From NCBI RefSeq assembly GCF_003426815.1, contig NZ_QKYK01000013.1:86874-150873 (forward strand): a stretch of 64,000 nucleotides of DNA, given 5' to 3'. This document shows positions 51,152 through 59,588 of this stretch, piece by piece (within the stretch, counting starts at the first letter, position 1; each line of letters begins with the position of its first letter). The notes beneath the pieces were generated by a model. That model did no database searches. It saw only the letters and a list, made by a program, of their open reading frames with translations, and had not been told where the DNA came from. The DNA is from Desertimonas flava (GTDB taxonomy: Bacteria; Actinomycetota; Acidimicrobiia; Acidimicrobiales; Ilumatobacteraceae). Made by a program: the position numbers and the translations under genes.

Positions 51152-51978
51152 CCGGGGCGGCCGAGCTCGACGGCGGCCCAACCGTCGAGCACCTCGACCC
51201 GTCGCACGCTCATCGGGGAGAGCGCGGCGACGACGTGATCGAACCGGCCGTCGAGCACGCCCGAGATCACCAGCAGGCCGCCGGGGGCCGTGACTCGCCG
51301 CAGATCGTCGGCGAGATCGACCAGCACCGGCGCGAGGACGTTGGCGAGGACCACGTCGAACATTCCCTCCACGTCCGTCAGCGGCGTCGCCGACGCGGCG
51401 ATCCGCCCTCCGGCGCCGTTGCGTGCCGCGTTCGCCACCGTGGCCTCGACGGCGCCGGCGTGGATGTCGATCGCCTGCACGTCGTCCACGCCGGCGAGCG
51501 CCGCGGCGATCGCCAGCACACCGCTGCCGCAGCCGACGTCGAGCAGCCGTCGTGGCGGCGTCGACGCCCCCTCGACGTGACGCAGCAGCGCCCGCAACGT
51601 GAGCTGGGTGGTCGGATGATCTCCGAGTCCGAACGCCGAGCCGGGGTCGAGGACGATGCGGGCGCCCGCCGTCTCCACCTCGTCCAGCCACGACGGCACG
51701 ATCGTCAGCTGGTCGGTGACCGGGATCGGTGCGGCGTGCCGGCGCCACGTGTCGGCCACCGTCTCGTCGACGTCGACCACGCGGTGCCCCCATCCGGCGG
51801 CCAAGGTCGCGATCACCCGATCGATGGCGACCTGCTCGTCGCCGACGTGAGTCCACAGCTCGACGCAACCCGCGGTCTCCGATGGCCGCTCCTCGACGGC
51901 GGCGACTCCGGCGCCGAAGAGCACGTCGGCGGCCAGTTCGGCCTCGGCGACCGGAGCCGTGACCACGAGCGAGCGCAT
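51148..51978 (-). CDS. prmA: Ribosomal protein L11 methyltransferase
   Basis: A 276-residue SAM-dependent methyltransferase acting on L11 lysines. The SAM site is LLDVGCGSGVLAIAAALAG with IDIHAGAVEATVANAARNG, the catalytic NPPY-type motif is VVLANVLAPVLVDLADDL, and the front domain has DPGSAFGLGDHPTTQLTLRALLRHV, the PrmA-specific segment. The gene follows the carbonic-anhydrase-like gene, whose stop is 1 nt before its ATG. This pair is probably cotranscribed. Confidence 0.93.
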   Translation of the reverse strand: MRSLVVTAPVAEAELAADVLFGAGVAAVEERPSETAGCVELWTHVGDEQVAIDRVIATLAAGWGHRVVDVDETVADTWRRHAAPIPVTDQLTIVPSWLDEVETAGARIVLDPGSAFGLGDHPTTQLTLRALLRHVEGASTPPRRLLDVGCGSGVLAIAAALAGVDDVQAIDIHAGAVEATVANAARNGAGGRIAASATPLTDVEGMFDVVLANVLAPVLVDLADDLRRVTAPGGLLVISGVLDGRFDHVVAALSPMSVRRVEVLDGWAAVELGRPG

Positions 51979-51979
51979 G

Positions 51980-52498
51980 TCAGTCGATGCGGCGAAGCTG
52001 CTCGCGGAAGCGCACGCTGCGGGCGACGTAGCTGGACACGGCGCCGGCGATCAGCTCCGCACGGGCCTTGCCGGGCTTGATGACCGCCGGTGAACCGACG
52101 GCGAGGGCACCCGACGGCACCTCGGTGTTGTTGAGCACCACGGTGTTGGCGGCGACGATCGCACCGGTGCGGATGACCGCCTGGTGCAGCACGATCGACC
52201 CATTGCCGATCAGGGTGCCGTCCTCGACCGTGCAGCCCTCGAGGTGGACGATGTGGCCGACGACGCAATCGTTGCCGACGATGGTCGGCAGGTGCGGCGT
52301 GGTGTGGAGCACCGAACCGTCCTGGATGCTCGTCCGGGCGCCGACACGGATCTCGCCGTCGTCGCCGCGCAGGATGGCTCCTGGCCACACCGATGACTGC
52401 GGTCCGACCATGACCGAACCGATGATCACGGCGTCGGGATGGACGTAGGCGGACTCGTCGATGTCGGGGACCTGATCCCCGAGGGCGTAGATCGGCAC
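51980..52498 (-). CDS. Gamma-carbonic-anhydrase-like hexapeptide-repeat protein
   Basis: A 172-residue left-handed beta-helix protein. Repeats run from HPDAVIIGSVMVGPQSSVWPGAILRGDDGEIRVGARTSIQDGSVLHTT to GTLIGNGSIVLHQAVIRTGAIVAANTVVLNNTEVPSGALAVGSPAVI. The metal His residues are in HTTPHLPTIVGNDCVVGHIVHLEGC. Carbonic anhydrase activity is known for only some relatives, so the reaction is uncertain. It precedes prmA by one base, and its ATG at 52498 is divergent from the 610-residue protein. Confidence 0.9.
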   Translation of the reverse strand: MPIYALGDQVPDIDESAYVHPDAVIIGSVMVGPQSSVWPGAILRGDDGEIRVGARTSIQDGSVLHTTPHLPTIVGNDCVVGHIVHLEGCTVEDGTLIGNGSIVLHQAVIRTGAIVAANTVVLNNTEVPSGALAVGSPAVIKPGKARAELIAGAVSSYVARSVRFREQLRRID

Positions 52499-52584
52499 CG
52501 CGTGAGGGTAACGGTCCTCTCGTCCCGGGCGACGGATCGGGCCGCCACCCTACATCGCAATGCGGAGCTTGCTGGCGTTTCGGA

Positions 52585-52590
52585 TAGCTT
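52585..52590 (+). promoter_or_regulatory. TANNNT -10 box for the 610-residue protein
   Basis: TAGCTT ends 7 nt before ATG 52598. GCCCCCC lies between, which is not a ribosome site. Leaderless mRNA likely. Confidence 0.45.
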
Positions 52591-52597
52591 GCCCCCC

Positions 52598-54430
52598 ATG
52601 CCCACGAGGATCGAGATCGAGTTGACGAGCGCGGGCGCGGACGGGTCGTGGACCTGGCGCGCTGCCGGTGCTCGAGAGCCACGGGGCGTTCTCGATGGCA
52701 ACATCCTGCCCGACGGGGCGGCGGTCGGTGACACGCTGAAGGCCGAGACCGAGTACGACGTCGACGGCATCCGGGTGCTCTCGATCGTCGCCGGAAAGCA
52801 GAAGCAGGAGCGCGCCGGTCTGCTGGAGCTGCTCCCCACGGGCGACTTCGAACCCGTCACCCAGCAGCGTGCCCGCCGCGAGCGGGGCGAGGGCGGCGGT
52901 CGCGACCGGCGCCCGCGTCGTGACCGCGACGACCGCGGTCCGCGGCGCGACCGTCCGGGTGGTGATCGCAGCGACCGAGGTGATCGCGGTGACCGAGGTG
53001 ATCGCGGTGATCGCGGCGATCGTCGCCCGCGCCGTGACGGGGAGGGCGGAGGCGAGGACCGTCGTCGTCATCGTCCGCACTTCACTCCCCCGCCGGAGCT
53101 GCCGCAGCGGCCCAAGGCCAAGCGTCTTCGTCCGGGCAAGCAGCGCCGGGCGGAAGTGCTCGACTCGATTCCCGAAGAGCAGCGGCCGGTCGCCGAACTG
53201 GCGCTGCAGGGGCTGCAGGCGGTTCGCCAGCGCGTTCGTGACGACAACCGTCGTCTCGCCGCCGAGGGCAAGCCCACGATGCCCGAGGCCACCGTGCTCA
53301 AGATGGCCGAGGAGATGCTCCCCCGGCTGCGCGTCGCTGACTGGCTCGACCGCGCCGAGGCGGCCAAGCGCCAGCTCGAGCATCTCGACCTGCGCGACCT
53401 GCGCAGTGTGGTCGCCGCGTCGGAAGATCCCGTCGTGGCCCGTGACGAGTCCACCCGCGAGCTCGCCAACGAGCTGAAGGAAGCGCTGGTCACCAAGCAG
53501 GAGGAAGAGCTCACCTTGTGGCTCACCGATGTCGAGGCCAACGTCGACATCGGCCGCGTCGTGCGGGCGCTCCGCCTCTCGGCGATGCCGCCCAAGGCGG
53601 GCGTGCCGTTCCCGCCGGCGCTCGGCGCCAAGCTGGGCGAGGCCACCACGGCCGCCCTCACGGCCCAGGATCTCCCCGACCGGTGGGTGGCGGTGCTCGA
53701 AGCGGCGGCGTTCTCTCCGGTGCGCACCCTCGTCGCGCCGACGGCTCCGCCGGAGCAGCGCAACGACGAGCTCGTCGCCACCGTGACCCGGCTCGCCCCG
53801 CTCCTGCCCCAGGTCGCGGCGCTGCTCGGCATCGAGGTCGATCCGAACGCACCCGCCCCCAAGCCGCTCCGGCCGGCGCCGCGCAAGCGCGAGGGCGCCA
53901 AGCCCGATGCGGCTGGGCGTCCGGCCGGTGGGCGTGAGCCGCGCCGCGACCGACCGGCCCCAGCCCCGGCAGCCGAGAAGACCCCGCCGCCCGCACGCGA
54001 GGACACCGCTGCGGCCGAGGACACACCCGCCGTCGAGGAGACCCCGGCGGTCGCCGAGGACACGCCCGTCGTCGAGGAGACCCCGGTCGTCGAGGAGACC
54101 CCGGTCGTCGAGGAGACCCCGGTCGTCGAGGAGACCCCGGTCGCCGACGAGACCCCGCTCGCCGACGAGACCCCGCTCGCCGACGAGACCCCGCTCGCCG
54201 ACGAGACCCCGCTCGCCGACGAGACCCCGCTCGCCGACGAGACCCCGCTCGCCGAGGAGACCCCGGTCGCCGAGGAGCCACCCGCGGTCGACGAGACCCC
54301 GGCCGCTCCCGAGGATGCCCCGGCGGCCTCTGATGAGGAGGCCCCGGCCGCCGCCGACGACACGCCGGTCGACGAGACGCCGGCTGCCGGCGAAGACGCC
54401 GCCGTCGAGGACCCCACGGCCGACGAGTGA
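52598..54430 (+). CDS. Large low-complexity protein with Arg-rich and acidic repeats
   Basis: A 610-residue protein of unknown function. The N-terminal 85 residues form a small beta domain (TRIEIELTSAGADGSWTWRAAGAREPRGVLDGNILPDG) that looks like an OB or KOW fold. Residues 90-160 are Arg/Asp/Gly-rich, with five D-R-G units. A helical core (190-420) holds EEQRPVAELALQGLQAVRQRVRDDNRRL and LWLTDVEANVDIGRVVRALRLSAMPPKAGVPFPP. The last 160 residues are Ala/Pro/Glu-rich with about eleven six-residue units (V-V-E-E-T-P and L-A-D-E-T-P). No membrane or signal sequence. An RNA- or ribosome-binding role is possible from the Arg-rich part. I know no named family. Confidence 0.7.
   Translation: MPTRIEIELTSAGADGSWTWRAAGAREPRGVLDGNILPDGAAVGDTLKAETEYDVDGIRVLSIVAGKQKQERAGLLELLPTGDFEPVTQQRARRERGEGGGRDRRPRRDRDDRGPRRDRPGGDRSDRGDRGDRGDRGDRGDRRPRRDGEGGGEDRRRHRPHFTPPPELPQRPKAKRLRPGKQRRAEVLDSIPEEQRPVAELALQGLQAVRQRVRDDNRRLAAEGKPTMPEATVLKMAEEMLPRLRVADWLDRAEAAKRQLEHLDLRDLRSVVAASEDPVVARDESTRELANELKEALVTKQEEELTLWLTDVEANVDIGRVVRALRLSAMPPKAGVPFPPALGAKLGEATTAALTAQDLPDRWVAVLEAAAFSPVRTLVAPTAPPEQRNDELVATVTRLAPLLPQVAALLGIEVDPNAPAPKPLRPAPRKREGAKPDAAGRPAGGREPRRDRPAPAPAAEKTPPPAREDTAAAEDTPAVEETPAVAEDTPVVEETPVVEETPVVEETPVVEETPVADETPLADETPLADETPLADETPLADETPLADETPLAEETPVAEEPPAVDETPAAPEDAPAASDEEAPAAADDTPVDETPAAGEDAAVEDPTADE
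54066..54273 (+). repeat. 18-bp tandem repeats coding VVEETP/LADETP
   Basis: About eleven 18-bp units in a row, four of the GTCGTCGAGGAGACCCCG type, then six of the GCCGACGAGACCCCGCTC type, then two degenerate ones. All are in frame and acidic. Length variation between strains is likely. Confidence 0.85.
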
Positions 54431-54481
54431 GCTCGAGGCCGGGTGCGGTGCCGCCCGGCCTGGCCTGCTACAAACTGCCGG

Positions 54482-55267
54482 GTGTCCGAGATCGTCACCT
54501 TCAGCACCGACGGCAACGTCGGGATCATCACGCTCAACCGACCCGAGGCCCGCAACGCCGTCAACGGCGACGTGGCCACCGGCCTCGAAGCGGCGATCGA
54601 TCGTCTCGAGGACGATCCTGAGCTGTGGGTCGGCATCCTCACGGCCAACACCGAGGGCCAGGAGCGCCCGGTGTTCTGCGCCGGTGCCGACCTCAAGGAG
54701 ATCAACGCCGGTAACGGTGCGGCGCTCGCCACCCAGCGCGGTGGGTTCGCCGGATTCACCTACCGCGAGCGCCGCAAGCCGGTCGTCGTCGCCGTCGACG
54801 GGCTCGCCACGGCCGGTGGCTGCGAGATCGTGCTCGCCGCCGACCTCGTCGTCGCCAGCACGCGGTCGGCCTTCGGTCTCGCCGAGGTCAAGCGCAACCT
54901 GATCGCCGGGGCCGGCGGTCTGTTCCGGCTGCCCCGGGCCATCGGCCAGGCGGCGGCGATGGAGGCGATCCTGACCGGCGAGCCGATTCCCGCCGAGCGG
55001 GCCTACCAGCTCGGGCTCGTCTCCCGGCTGGCCGAGCCGGGCAAGGCGCTGGACGAGGCGCGAGCGCTCGCCGCGCAGATCACGGCCTGTGCGCCGCTGG
55101 CCGTCTGGGAGTCCCGAGCCGTGGTCCTCGCCGCGGCCTCCGGTGACGACGAAACCCTCAAGAGGATGACCGATGCGGCGATGGGCACCGTCATGCGCTC
55201 CGAGGACCTCAAGGAGGGCCTCACCGCCTTCATCGAGAAGCGCCCGCCGGTCTGGAAGGGCCGCTGA
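54482..55267 (+). CDS. Crotonase/enoyl-CoA hydratase family protein
   Basis: A 261-residue crotonase. Oxyanion-hole segments: ERPVFCAGADLKEI and VAVDGLATAGGCEIVLAADLVVASTRSAFGLAEVKRNLIAGAGGLFRLPRAIGQAAAMEAILTGE, with Glu at the catalytic place after ALAEVKRNL. It may be a hydratase. Starts at GTG 54482 with a TACAAA box 7 nt upstream, so it is probably leaderless. The open frame before it has no similarity. It is followed by the hairpin at 55276-55306. Confidence 0.9.
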   Translation: MSEIVTFSTDGNVGIITLNRPEARNAVNGDVATGLEAAIDRLEDDPELWVGILTANTEGQERPVFCAGADLKEINAGNGAALATQRGGFAGFTYRERRKPVVVAVDGLATAGGCEIVLAADLVVASTRSAFGLAEVKRNLIAGAGGLFRLPRAIGQAAAMEAILTGEPIPAERAYQLGLVSRLAEPGKALDEARALAAQITACAPLAVWESRAVVLAAASGDDETLKRMTDAAMGTVMRSEDLKEGLTAFIEKRPPVWKGR

Positions 55268-55275
55268 GCGGTGCT

Positions 55276-55306
55276 GCGGTGAGAGTGCCCGGCACTCTCT
55301 CACCGC
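55276..55306. terminator. Bulged hairpin between convergent genes
   Basis: Outer arms GCGGTGAG/CTCACCGC pair over 8 bp, inner AGTGC/GCACT with a 2-nt bulge. Its GTGCC-C-GGCAC core resembles the hairpins at 9749 and 59546. Confidence 0.6.
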
Positions 55307-55313
55307 TCGAAAG

Positions 55314-55787
55314 TCAGAGCGGTTTCGAGACGGTGATCAGCCGGGCGGTGATCCCGGCCCGCTCGTAGAGGTTCTTGATGTCCCGGTCGCCGGGGAGGGT
55401 GTGCGCCTCGATGAGCGCGGCGCCGGCCTGCCGCCCGTACTCGACGGCGGCGGCGAGCAGCTCGTCACCGAAGCCGAGCTCGCGGGCGTCGGCGTGGACG
55501 AACACCTGGTCCACGACCACGAGATTGACCGCCTCCCGACGGAGCTCGGCGACGATGTAACCCACCACGGTGTCGGACCCGTCGGCGCCGTCGTCGGCGG
55601 GGATGGTGGCGACGAAGACGCCGTGGGTGTCGATCACGCCGGGCCAGGCGTCGCCCACCACTGGGTGTTCGTCCAGCCAGCGGGCGCCACCGCGGGTGGT
55701 GGCCACCTGGGCCCGGGCCTCGGCCTCGAGCTCGGCGAGGGCCGCCGCATCGGGGCGTCGAGCCCGGCGGACGACCGGATCGATCAT
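55314..55787 (-). CDS. GNAT-family N-acetyltransferase
   Basis: A 157-residue GNAT protein. The fold shows as VVRRARRPDAAALAELEAEARAQ, VVGYIVAELRREAVNLVVVDQVFVHADARELGFGDELLAAAVEYGRQAGAALIEAHTLPGDRDIKNLYERAGI. The acetyl-CoA loop is ARELGFGDELL rather than the usual R/Q-x-x-G-x-G/A, so binding is slightly altered. Its ATG overlaps the stop of the upstream gene by 4 nt. Substrate unknown. Confidence 0.82.
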   Translation of the reverse strand: MIDPVVRRARRPDAAALAELEAEARAQVATTRGGARWLDEHPVVGDAWPGVIDTHGVFVATIPADDGADGSDTVVGYIVAELRREAVNLVVVDQVFVHADARELGFGDELLAAAVEYGRQAGAALIEAHTLPGDRDIKNLYERAGITARLITVSKPL

Positions 55788-56245
55788 CGCGAGGCGCGGA
55801 GCTGTTCGATCTTGCCGAGGATCGTCCGACGCCCGCGGTGGGCGAGCTCGAACTCCTCGATGACGGCGAGAGCCTCGGGGTCGAGCCGTTCGAGGCGTGA
55901 GACCACCTGCGAGGCGGCCAGGCTCTCGTAGTCATCGATCGGCAGATCCACCGTCGCCGCGGCCGCCGTTGGCCGGTCGTTCGTCGACGAGCGGCCCGTG
56001 AGCGGAGGCGGTGCCGTGTCGTCAGCCCGCGGAGCGCCGCCCGCGTTGCCGAACGGCGTCTGGCCGAGCACGGTGTTGACGGCCAGCGACACGAGGGTCC
56101 GCACCACGGCCACCGGCTGTTCCACCCGCCGCTGCAGCGATCGGGACAGGTGGCACGGGAGAGCGGTCACGTCGGCCAGCACCCGGCGGAGCGTGGCTTC
56201 CACCTGCGCCTGCACAGGGTCGCCGAGCGTGGCCGTCTCGGTCAT
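55784..56245 (-). CDS. Hypothetical actinobacterial protein
   Basis: A 153-residue protein with no recognised family. The N-terminal half is helical (QVEATLRRVLADVTALPCHLSRSLQRRVEQPVAVVRTLVSLAVNTVLGQ). A Pro/Thr-rich linker follows, then a second helical stretch, DYESLAASQVVSRLERLDPEALAVIEEFELAHRGRRTILGKIEQL, that reads like a helix-hairpin or anchor region. It overlaps both neighbours by 4 nt, so it is part of a three-gene operon with the GNAT enzyme and the acidic protein upstream. Confidence 0.6.
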   Translation of the reverse strand: MTETATLGDPVQAQVEATLRRVLADVTALPCHLSRSLQRRVEQPVAVVRTLVSLAVNTVLGQTPFGNAGGAPRADDTAPPPLTGRSSTNDRPTAAAATVDLPIDDYESLAASQVVSRLERLDPEALAVIEEFELAHRGRRTILGKIEQLRASR

Positions 56246-56754
56246 GAGGTGAAGATCGGGCAGGCGTCGTCGCCGACGGGGCACGCCGGCGCGGACGCAC
56301 GCACGAGCAGAAAGCACCTCGGGCAGAGCTGCTCGTCGGCCCGCTTGGGCTGGAGACGGTCCGTCCCCTCGCCGCGCTCGTCGGGCTCGACCTCTTCGTC
56401 CTCGTCCTCCTCTTCCTCGGCGGTGACCATGCGGTCCTTGAGGATGCGGTCGAGGTCGGCTTCGACGTCGTCGGGCGACAACAGGTCGTCGTCGTCCTCG
56501 TCCTCGTCCTCGCGACGCTTCTTGGTGCGTGTGGTGGGAGCGGTGTCCTCGTCCGACGCGTCGTCCTCGTCCTCGTCCTCATCATCGGCGGTGTCATCGT
56601 CGTCATCGTCGATGACGACCACGTCGTCGTCCGCCTCGAGGTCTTCCTCGTCGAGCTCGTCGACATCGGGTTCGTCCTCGTCGCCGTCATCCACCTCGAC
56701 GTCATCTGCGTCGATCTCCTCGGCGTCCAACTCGTCGTCGTCCTGTGCTGCCAT
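56242..56754 (-). CDS. Acidic protein with C-terminal zinc-binding CxxC motif (DUF4193-like)
   Basis: A 170-residue protein. The first 110 residues are almost all Asp and Glu, with two short basic patches. The end is RADEQLCPRCFLLVRASAPACPVGDDACPIF, a zinc ribbon that resembles DUF4193, a common actinobacterial family of unknown function. ATG 56754 has a TATGCT box 8 nt upstream. The open frame to 56790 adds 12 residues but no similarity. Operon partner of the next two genes. Confidence 0.75.
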   Translation of the reverse strand: MAAQDDDELDAEEIDADDVEVDDGDEDEPDVDELDEEDLEADDDVVVIDDDDDDTADDEDEDEDDASDEDTAPTTRTKKRREDEDEDDDDLLSPDDVEADLDRILKDRMVTAEEEEDEDEEVEPDERGEGTDRLQPKRADEQLCPRCFLLVRASAPACPVGDDACPIFTS

Positions 56755-56762
56755 CGCGGCGG

Positions 56763-56768
56763 AGCATA
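56763..56768 (-). promoter_or_regulatory. TANNNT -10 box for the acidic-protein operon
   Basis: On the minus strand the box is TATGCT, 8 nt before ATG 56754. No ribosome site in between. Confidence 0.4.
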
Positions 56769-56826
56769 CCCATCTGTGAGGGGTCCCCACCCTTGGACCC
56801 GGAATCTGTTCGTTCGTGCAGAGCGG

Positions 56827-58422
56827 TCAGTTGCGCCTGGCCTCGGCGCGACGCTCGGATTCGAGCCGCTCCAGCTCGGGGGCCGTCGCCGTGATGTGGG
56901 TCATCGCCGCGGCGATCGCACGGTGTCCGGCCTGCTCGGCGATGAGCCGGTGCATCTCGAGGGCGATGCGTCGGTAGGCAGGGTGGCCCTGCGTTCCGGA
57001 GCGCAGCTCGAGGAGGTGCACCGCCTCCCGTGCGTTGAACTGCATGGCGTAGCGGACCCGATACGCCATCGCGACGGCGTACGGCGCCTGGGCGGGGAAC
57101 ACCGACTCGAGATCGTCGTACAGAGCTGCCGACCGTTGCATCGCCTCGTCGAAGCGCTCGGCCTGCCCCGCTTCGTCGATGAGGTCGGGCCGGATGAATC
57201 CGTGGTGGGGCGTGAGGGGCTGCCACTCGATCGTGAGCAGGCGGTGCCGTTGCAGATCGCGGAATGCGCCGTAGTCGGACAGCACGTCGAACCGGTAGTC
57301 GACCCGCTCGAACGCCCGGCCGGGCTTGTGGCGGCGGTTCTCGCGATTGCCGACGTAGGCACGGATGAGCGCGATGCGCTCCTCGGTGCCGAGGCGGCCG
57401 ACGCGATCGCGGATCTGCGCGTCGGACAGGTTGGTGTGGGCGTAGCAGATCGCCGCGACCAGCTTGTCCTCGGCGTCGGGATCGAAGTCGGTGAGGGTGA
57501 CCGGCTCGACGGCGTCGGGGGTCTCGTCCTCGAACAGCTCCTCGACGAGCGCCGCCGTGTCCCGGCGCGTCGTCTCGATGTACTCACCCCAGCGCCCGCC
57601 GCGTTCCGGAAGATCGACACGGCGCAGGAAGCTCGGGATCACCTTGCGCAGCTCGTGCAGCATGAGATCGCCGTAGGCCCGGGCTTCGGGGAGCGGGTGG
57701 GAGCGCATCCGCAGCAGGAGCGCCTCGAACGCCTGCCCGGTGCCGTACACCCCGACGTTGGACAGGGACGCGGCCGGCAGCAGCCCGCGGCTGGCGTCGA
57801 GCGCCTTGGCGCGGGTGGCCTGCCGGTACACGAAGTCGGTGTCACCCTGCTGCTTGGGCACCGTCGCGCGTACGTGGTCGGTGACCGCTGCGGTGATGTC
57901 GCTGTAGGCGTCGAACATCCGGTCCATGTCTCCGACGTAGCGCGTGCCGAGCCGGCTGGCCAGCACGGCTGGGTCGCGGTAGAACCGGTACCGGCCGCCA
58001 AGGCGAGCGTCGTAGGAGATGTAGCGCGTGCTCTGCTCGAGGTAGCTCATCAGCCGGCCCCGCTCCAACACCTTGGTGAGGATGTTGGACGCCTGCTCGC
58101 ACGCCAGGTGCACGCCGCCGAGCTGGGCGACGGAGTCGTCGCCGTACTCGACGAACACCTTCTCGTAGAGGTCTTCGGCGCGGCGGAGCCCGACGGTCGC
58201 GTCGATCCCCTGGTCACCCGACACGTCGAGGTCGCCGACGAACTCGTCGAGGAACAGCCGCCGGAGGCTCTTCGGGCTACGGCTGTACCGAGCGAACAGG
58301 GCGCCTTTGACCACCTCGGGCAGGTTGACGAGGGCGAAGACCGGCCCGTCGAGGTTGGTGAAGTAGCGCCTCAGCACGTCGGCTTCGGCGGACGTGAACT
58401 CCTCCGGGACGTAGAGCGTCAC
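56827..58422 (-). CDS. Double ThyX-like (FAD-dependent thymidylate synthase) protein
   Basis: A 531-residue protein with two ThyX-type domains; canonical ThyX has about 250 residues. Domain 1 (about 30-260) carries RGRLMSYLEQSTRYISYD (residues 121-138, the RHRxxSxNExSxRY motif with His as Gly), then DASRGLLPAASLSNVGVYGTGQAFEALLLRMRSHPLPEAR. Domain 2 (about 310-515) has RHRLLTIEWQPL (392-403) and EAVHLLELRSGTQGHPAYR, with the Ser and Arg of the motif replaced. The two halves of the ThyX signature are thus divided. It may not make dTMP; no thyA or known thyX was seen nearby. It starts at ATG 58422. Confidence 0.82.
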   Translation of the reverse strand: MTLYVPEEFTSAEADVLRRYFTNLDGPVFALVNLPEVVKGALFARYSRSPKSLRRLFLDEFVGDLDVSGDQGIDATVGLRRAEDLYEKVFVEYGDDSVAQLGGVHLACEQASNILTKVLERGRLMSYLEQSTRYISYDARLGGRYRFYRDPAVLASRLGTRYVGDMDRMFDAYSDITAAVTDHVRATVPKQQGDTDFVYRQATRAKALDASRGLLPAASLSNVGVYGTGQAFEALLLRMRSHPLPEARAYGDLMLHELRKVIPSFLRRVDLPERGGRWGEYIETTRRDTAALVEELFEDETPDAVEPVTLTDFDPDAEDKLVAAICYAHTNLSDAQIRDRVGRLGTEERIALIRAYVGNRENRRHKPGRAFERVDYRFDVLSDYGAFRDLQRHRLLTIEWQPLTPHHGFIRPDLIDEAGQAERFDEAMQRSAALYDDLESVFPAQAPYAVAMAYRVRYAMQFNAREAVHLLELRSGTQGHPAYRRIALEMHRLIAEQAGHRAIAAAMTHITATAPELERLESERRAEARRN

Positions 58423-58490
58423 GAGGGGCGATCATACGATCGCGACTCCGGCGCCTCGGGGATCCCCGCGACGCTGGACGTTTCCGGCGG

Positions 58491-59489
58491 TCAGGCAGTC
58501 GGATGCCGCAGGATGATCTTGCCGAGCTGCTCGCCGGCCTCCAGGCGGGCGAGCGCCGCCGGGTAGTCGGCGAGGTCGACAACCTGGTCGATGTGGACGT
58601 CCAAGCCACCGGCCATGAGCCGGGTGACCTCGGCGAACTCCTGGTAGCTGCCCATCGACGAGCCGATGATCTCGTACTGCTTGAAGAAGAGCCGGGGCAG
58701 GTTGATCGAGGCTTCGGTGCCCGACGTGCCGCCGCACACGACGAGACGTCCGCCAGCCTTCAGGCTCCGCAGCGACTTGTCGAACGTCGCCGGGCCGACG
58801 CTCTCGACCACGATGTCGGCCTGCACGCCCCACCGGTCGTCGCTCGAGTCGACAGCAGCCACGGCGCCCATCGCCAGGGCGGCGTCCCGCTTGGCCTCGC
58901 TGCGGCTGGTGGCGATCACCTCGGCCCCGACGTGCTTGGCGATGGCGAGGGCCGCCGCAGACACTCCCGAACCGATGCCGACGACGAGGACGGTCTGACC
59001 AGCTGCGAGCCGGGCCCGCTTCAGCATGCGGTAGGCGGTGAGCGTGGCCAGCGGATAGGCCGCGCACTCCTCCCAGGTGCGCCCGGCCGGCCGGGGCACG
59101 ACGTTGCGCGCCGGCGCCACGGCGTAGGTGGCGTGCCCGCCCCACGTGTGCTCGCCGTAGATGTGGAACCCCGGTCCCATCGGGCTGTCGTTGCCGTAGG
59201 CGACGATGTCCTCCACGGGCGACACGCCCGGGTTGACCACGACCTCGTCGCCCACGGCGACGCCGGTCACGGCGGAGCCGACGGACTCGACGACGCCGGC
59301 GACGTCACAGCCGGGCACGTGCGGGATCGGCGGCTTGGGCATCCCACGGGTGACCCAGAGGTCCATGTGGTTGAGGGCGCTGGCGACGACGCGGATGCGC
59401 ACCTCGTCGGCGGCGGGCTCGGGCACCTCGATGGTCCCCCATCGGTAGCGTCCGGGCGACTCGTCGAGAATCCACGCATCCATCTCCAT
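58491..59489 (-). CDS. Zinc-type alcohol dehydrogenase family protein
   Basis: A 332-residue medium-chain dehydrogenase/reductase. The GroES domain has VVASALNHMDLWVTRG and HVPGCDVAGVVESVGSAVTGVAVGDEVVV; the nucleotide site is GQTVLVVGIGSGVSAAALAIAKHVGAEVIATSRSEAKRDAAL. The structural zinc cysteines and the first catalytic Cys are absent or changed (NHMD in place of CHTD), so it may be a zinc-free reductase of the quinone-oxidoreductase type. ATG 59489 gives MEMDAWIL; ATG 59483 is also possible. The hairpin at 59546 lies upstream. Confidence 0.88.
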   Translation of the reverse strand: MEMDAWILDESPGRYRWGTIEVPEPAADEVRIRVVASALNHMDLWVTRGMPKPPIPHVPGCDVAGVVESVGSAVTGVAVGDEVVVNPGVSPVEDIVAYGNDSPMGPGFHIYGEHTWGGHATYAVAPARNVVPRPAGRTWEECAAYPLATLTAYRMLKRARLAAGQTVLVVGIGSGVSAAALAIAKHVGAEVIATSRSEAKRDAALAMGAVAAVDSSDDRWGVQADIVVESVGPATFDKSLRSLKAGGRLVVCGGTSGTEASINLPRLFFKQYEIIGSSMGSYQEFAEVTRLMAGGLDVHIDQVVDLADYPAALARLEAGEQLGKIILRHPTA

Positions 59490-59545
59490 GCGCCCATCTC
59501 TAGCGGACGCGGCCTCCGACCGCCGCAATCGAGCGGACAGACGGA

Positions 59546-59580
59546 GCGTTACGGTTGGTGCCTGGCACCAGCCGTAACGC
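59546..59580. terminator. Hairpin with the same core as 9749-9787
   Basis: A 15-bp stem with one G-U pair (59546-59560 and 59566-59580) and loop CCTGG. It lies 8 nt beyond the stop of the minus-strand gene 59589-60188 and 56 nt before the next gene. No U-tract follows. Confidence 0.7.
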
Positions 59581-59588
59581 CCAACGCG

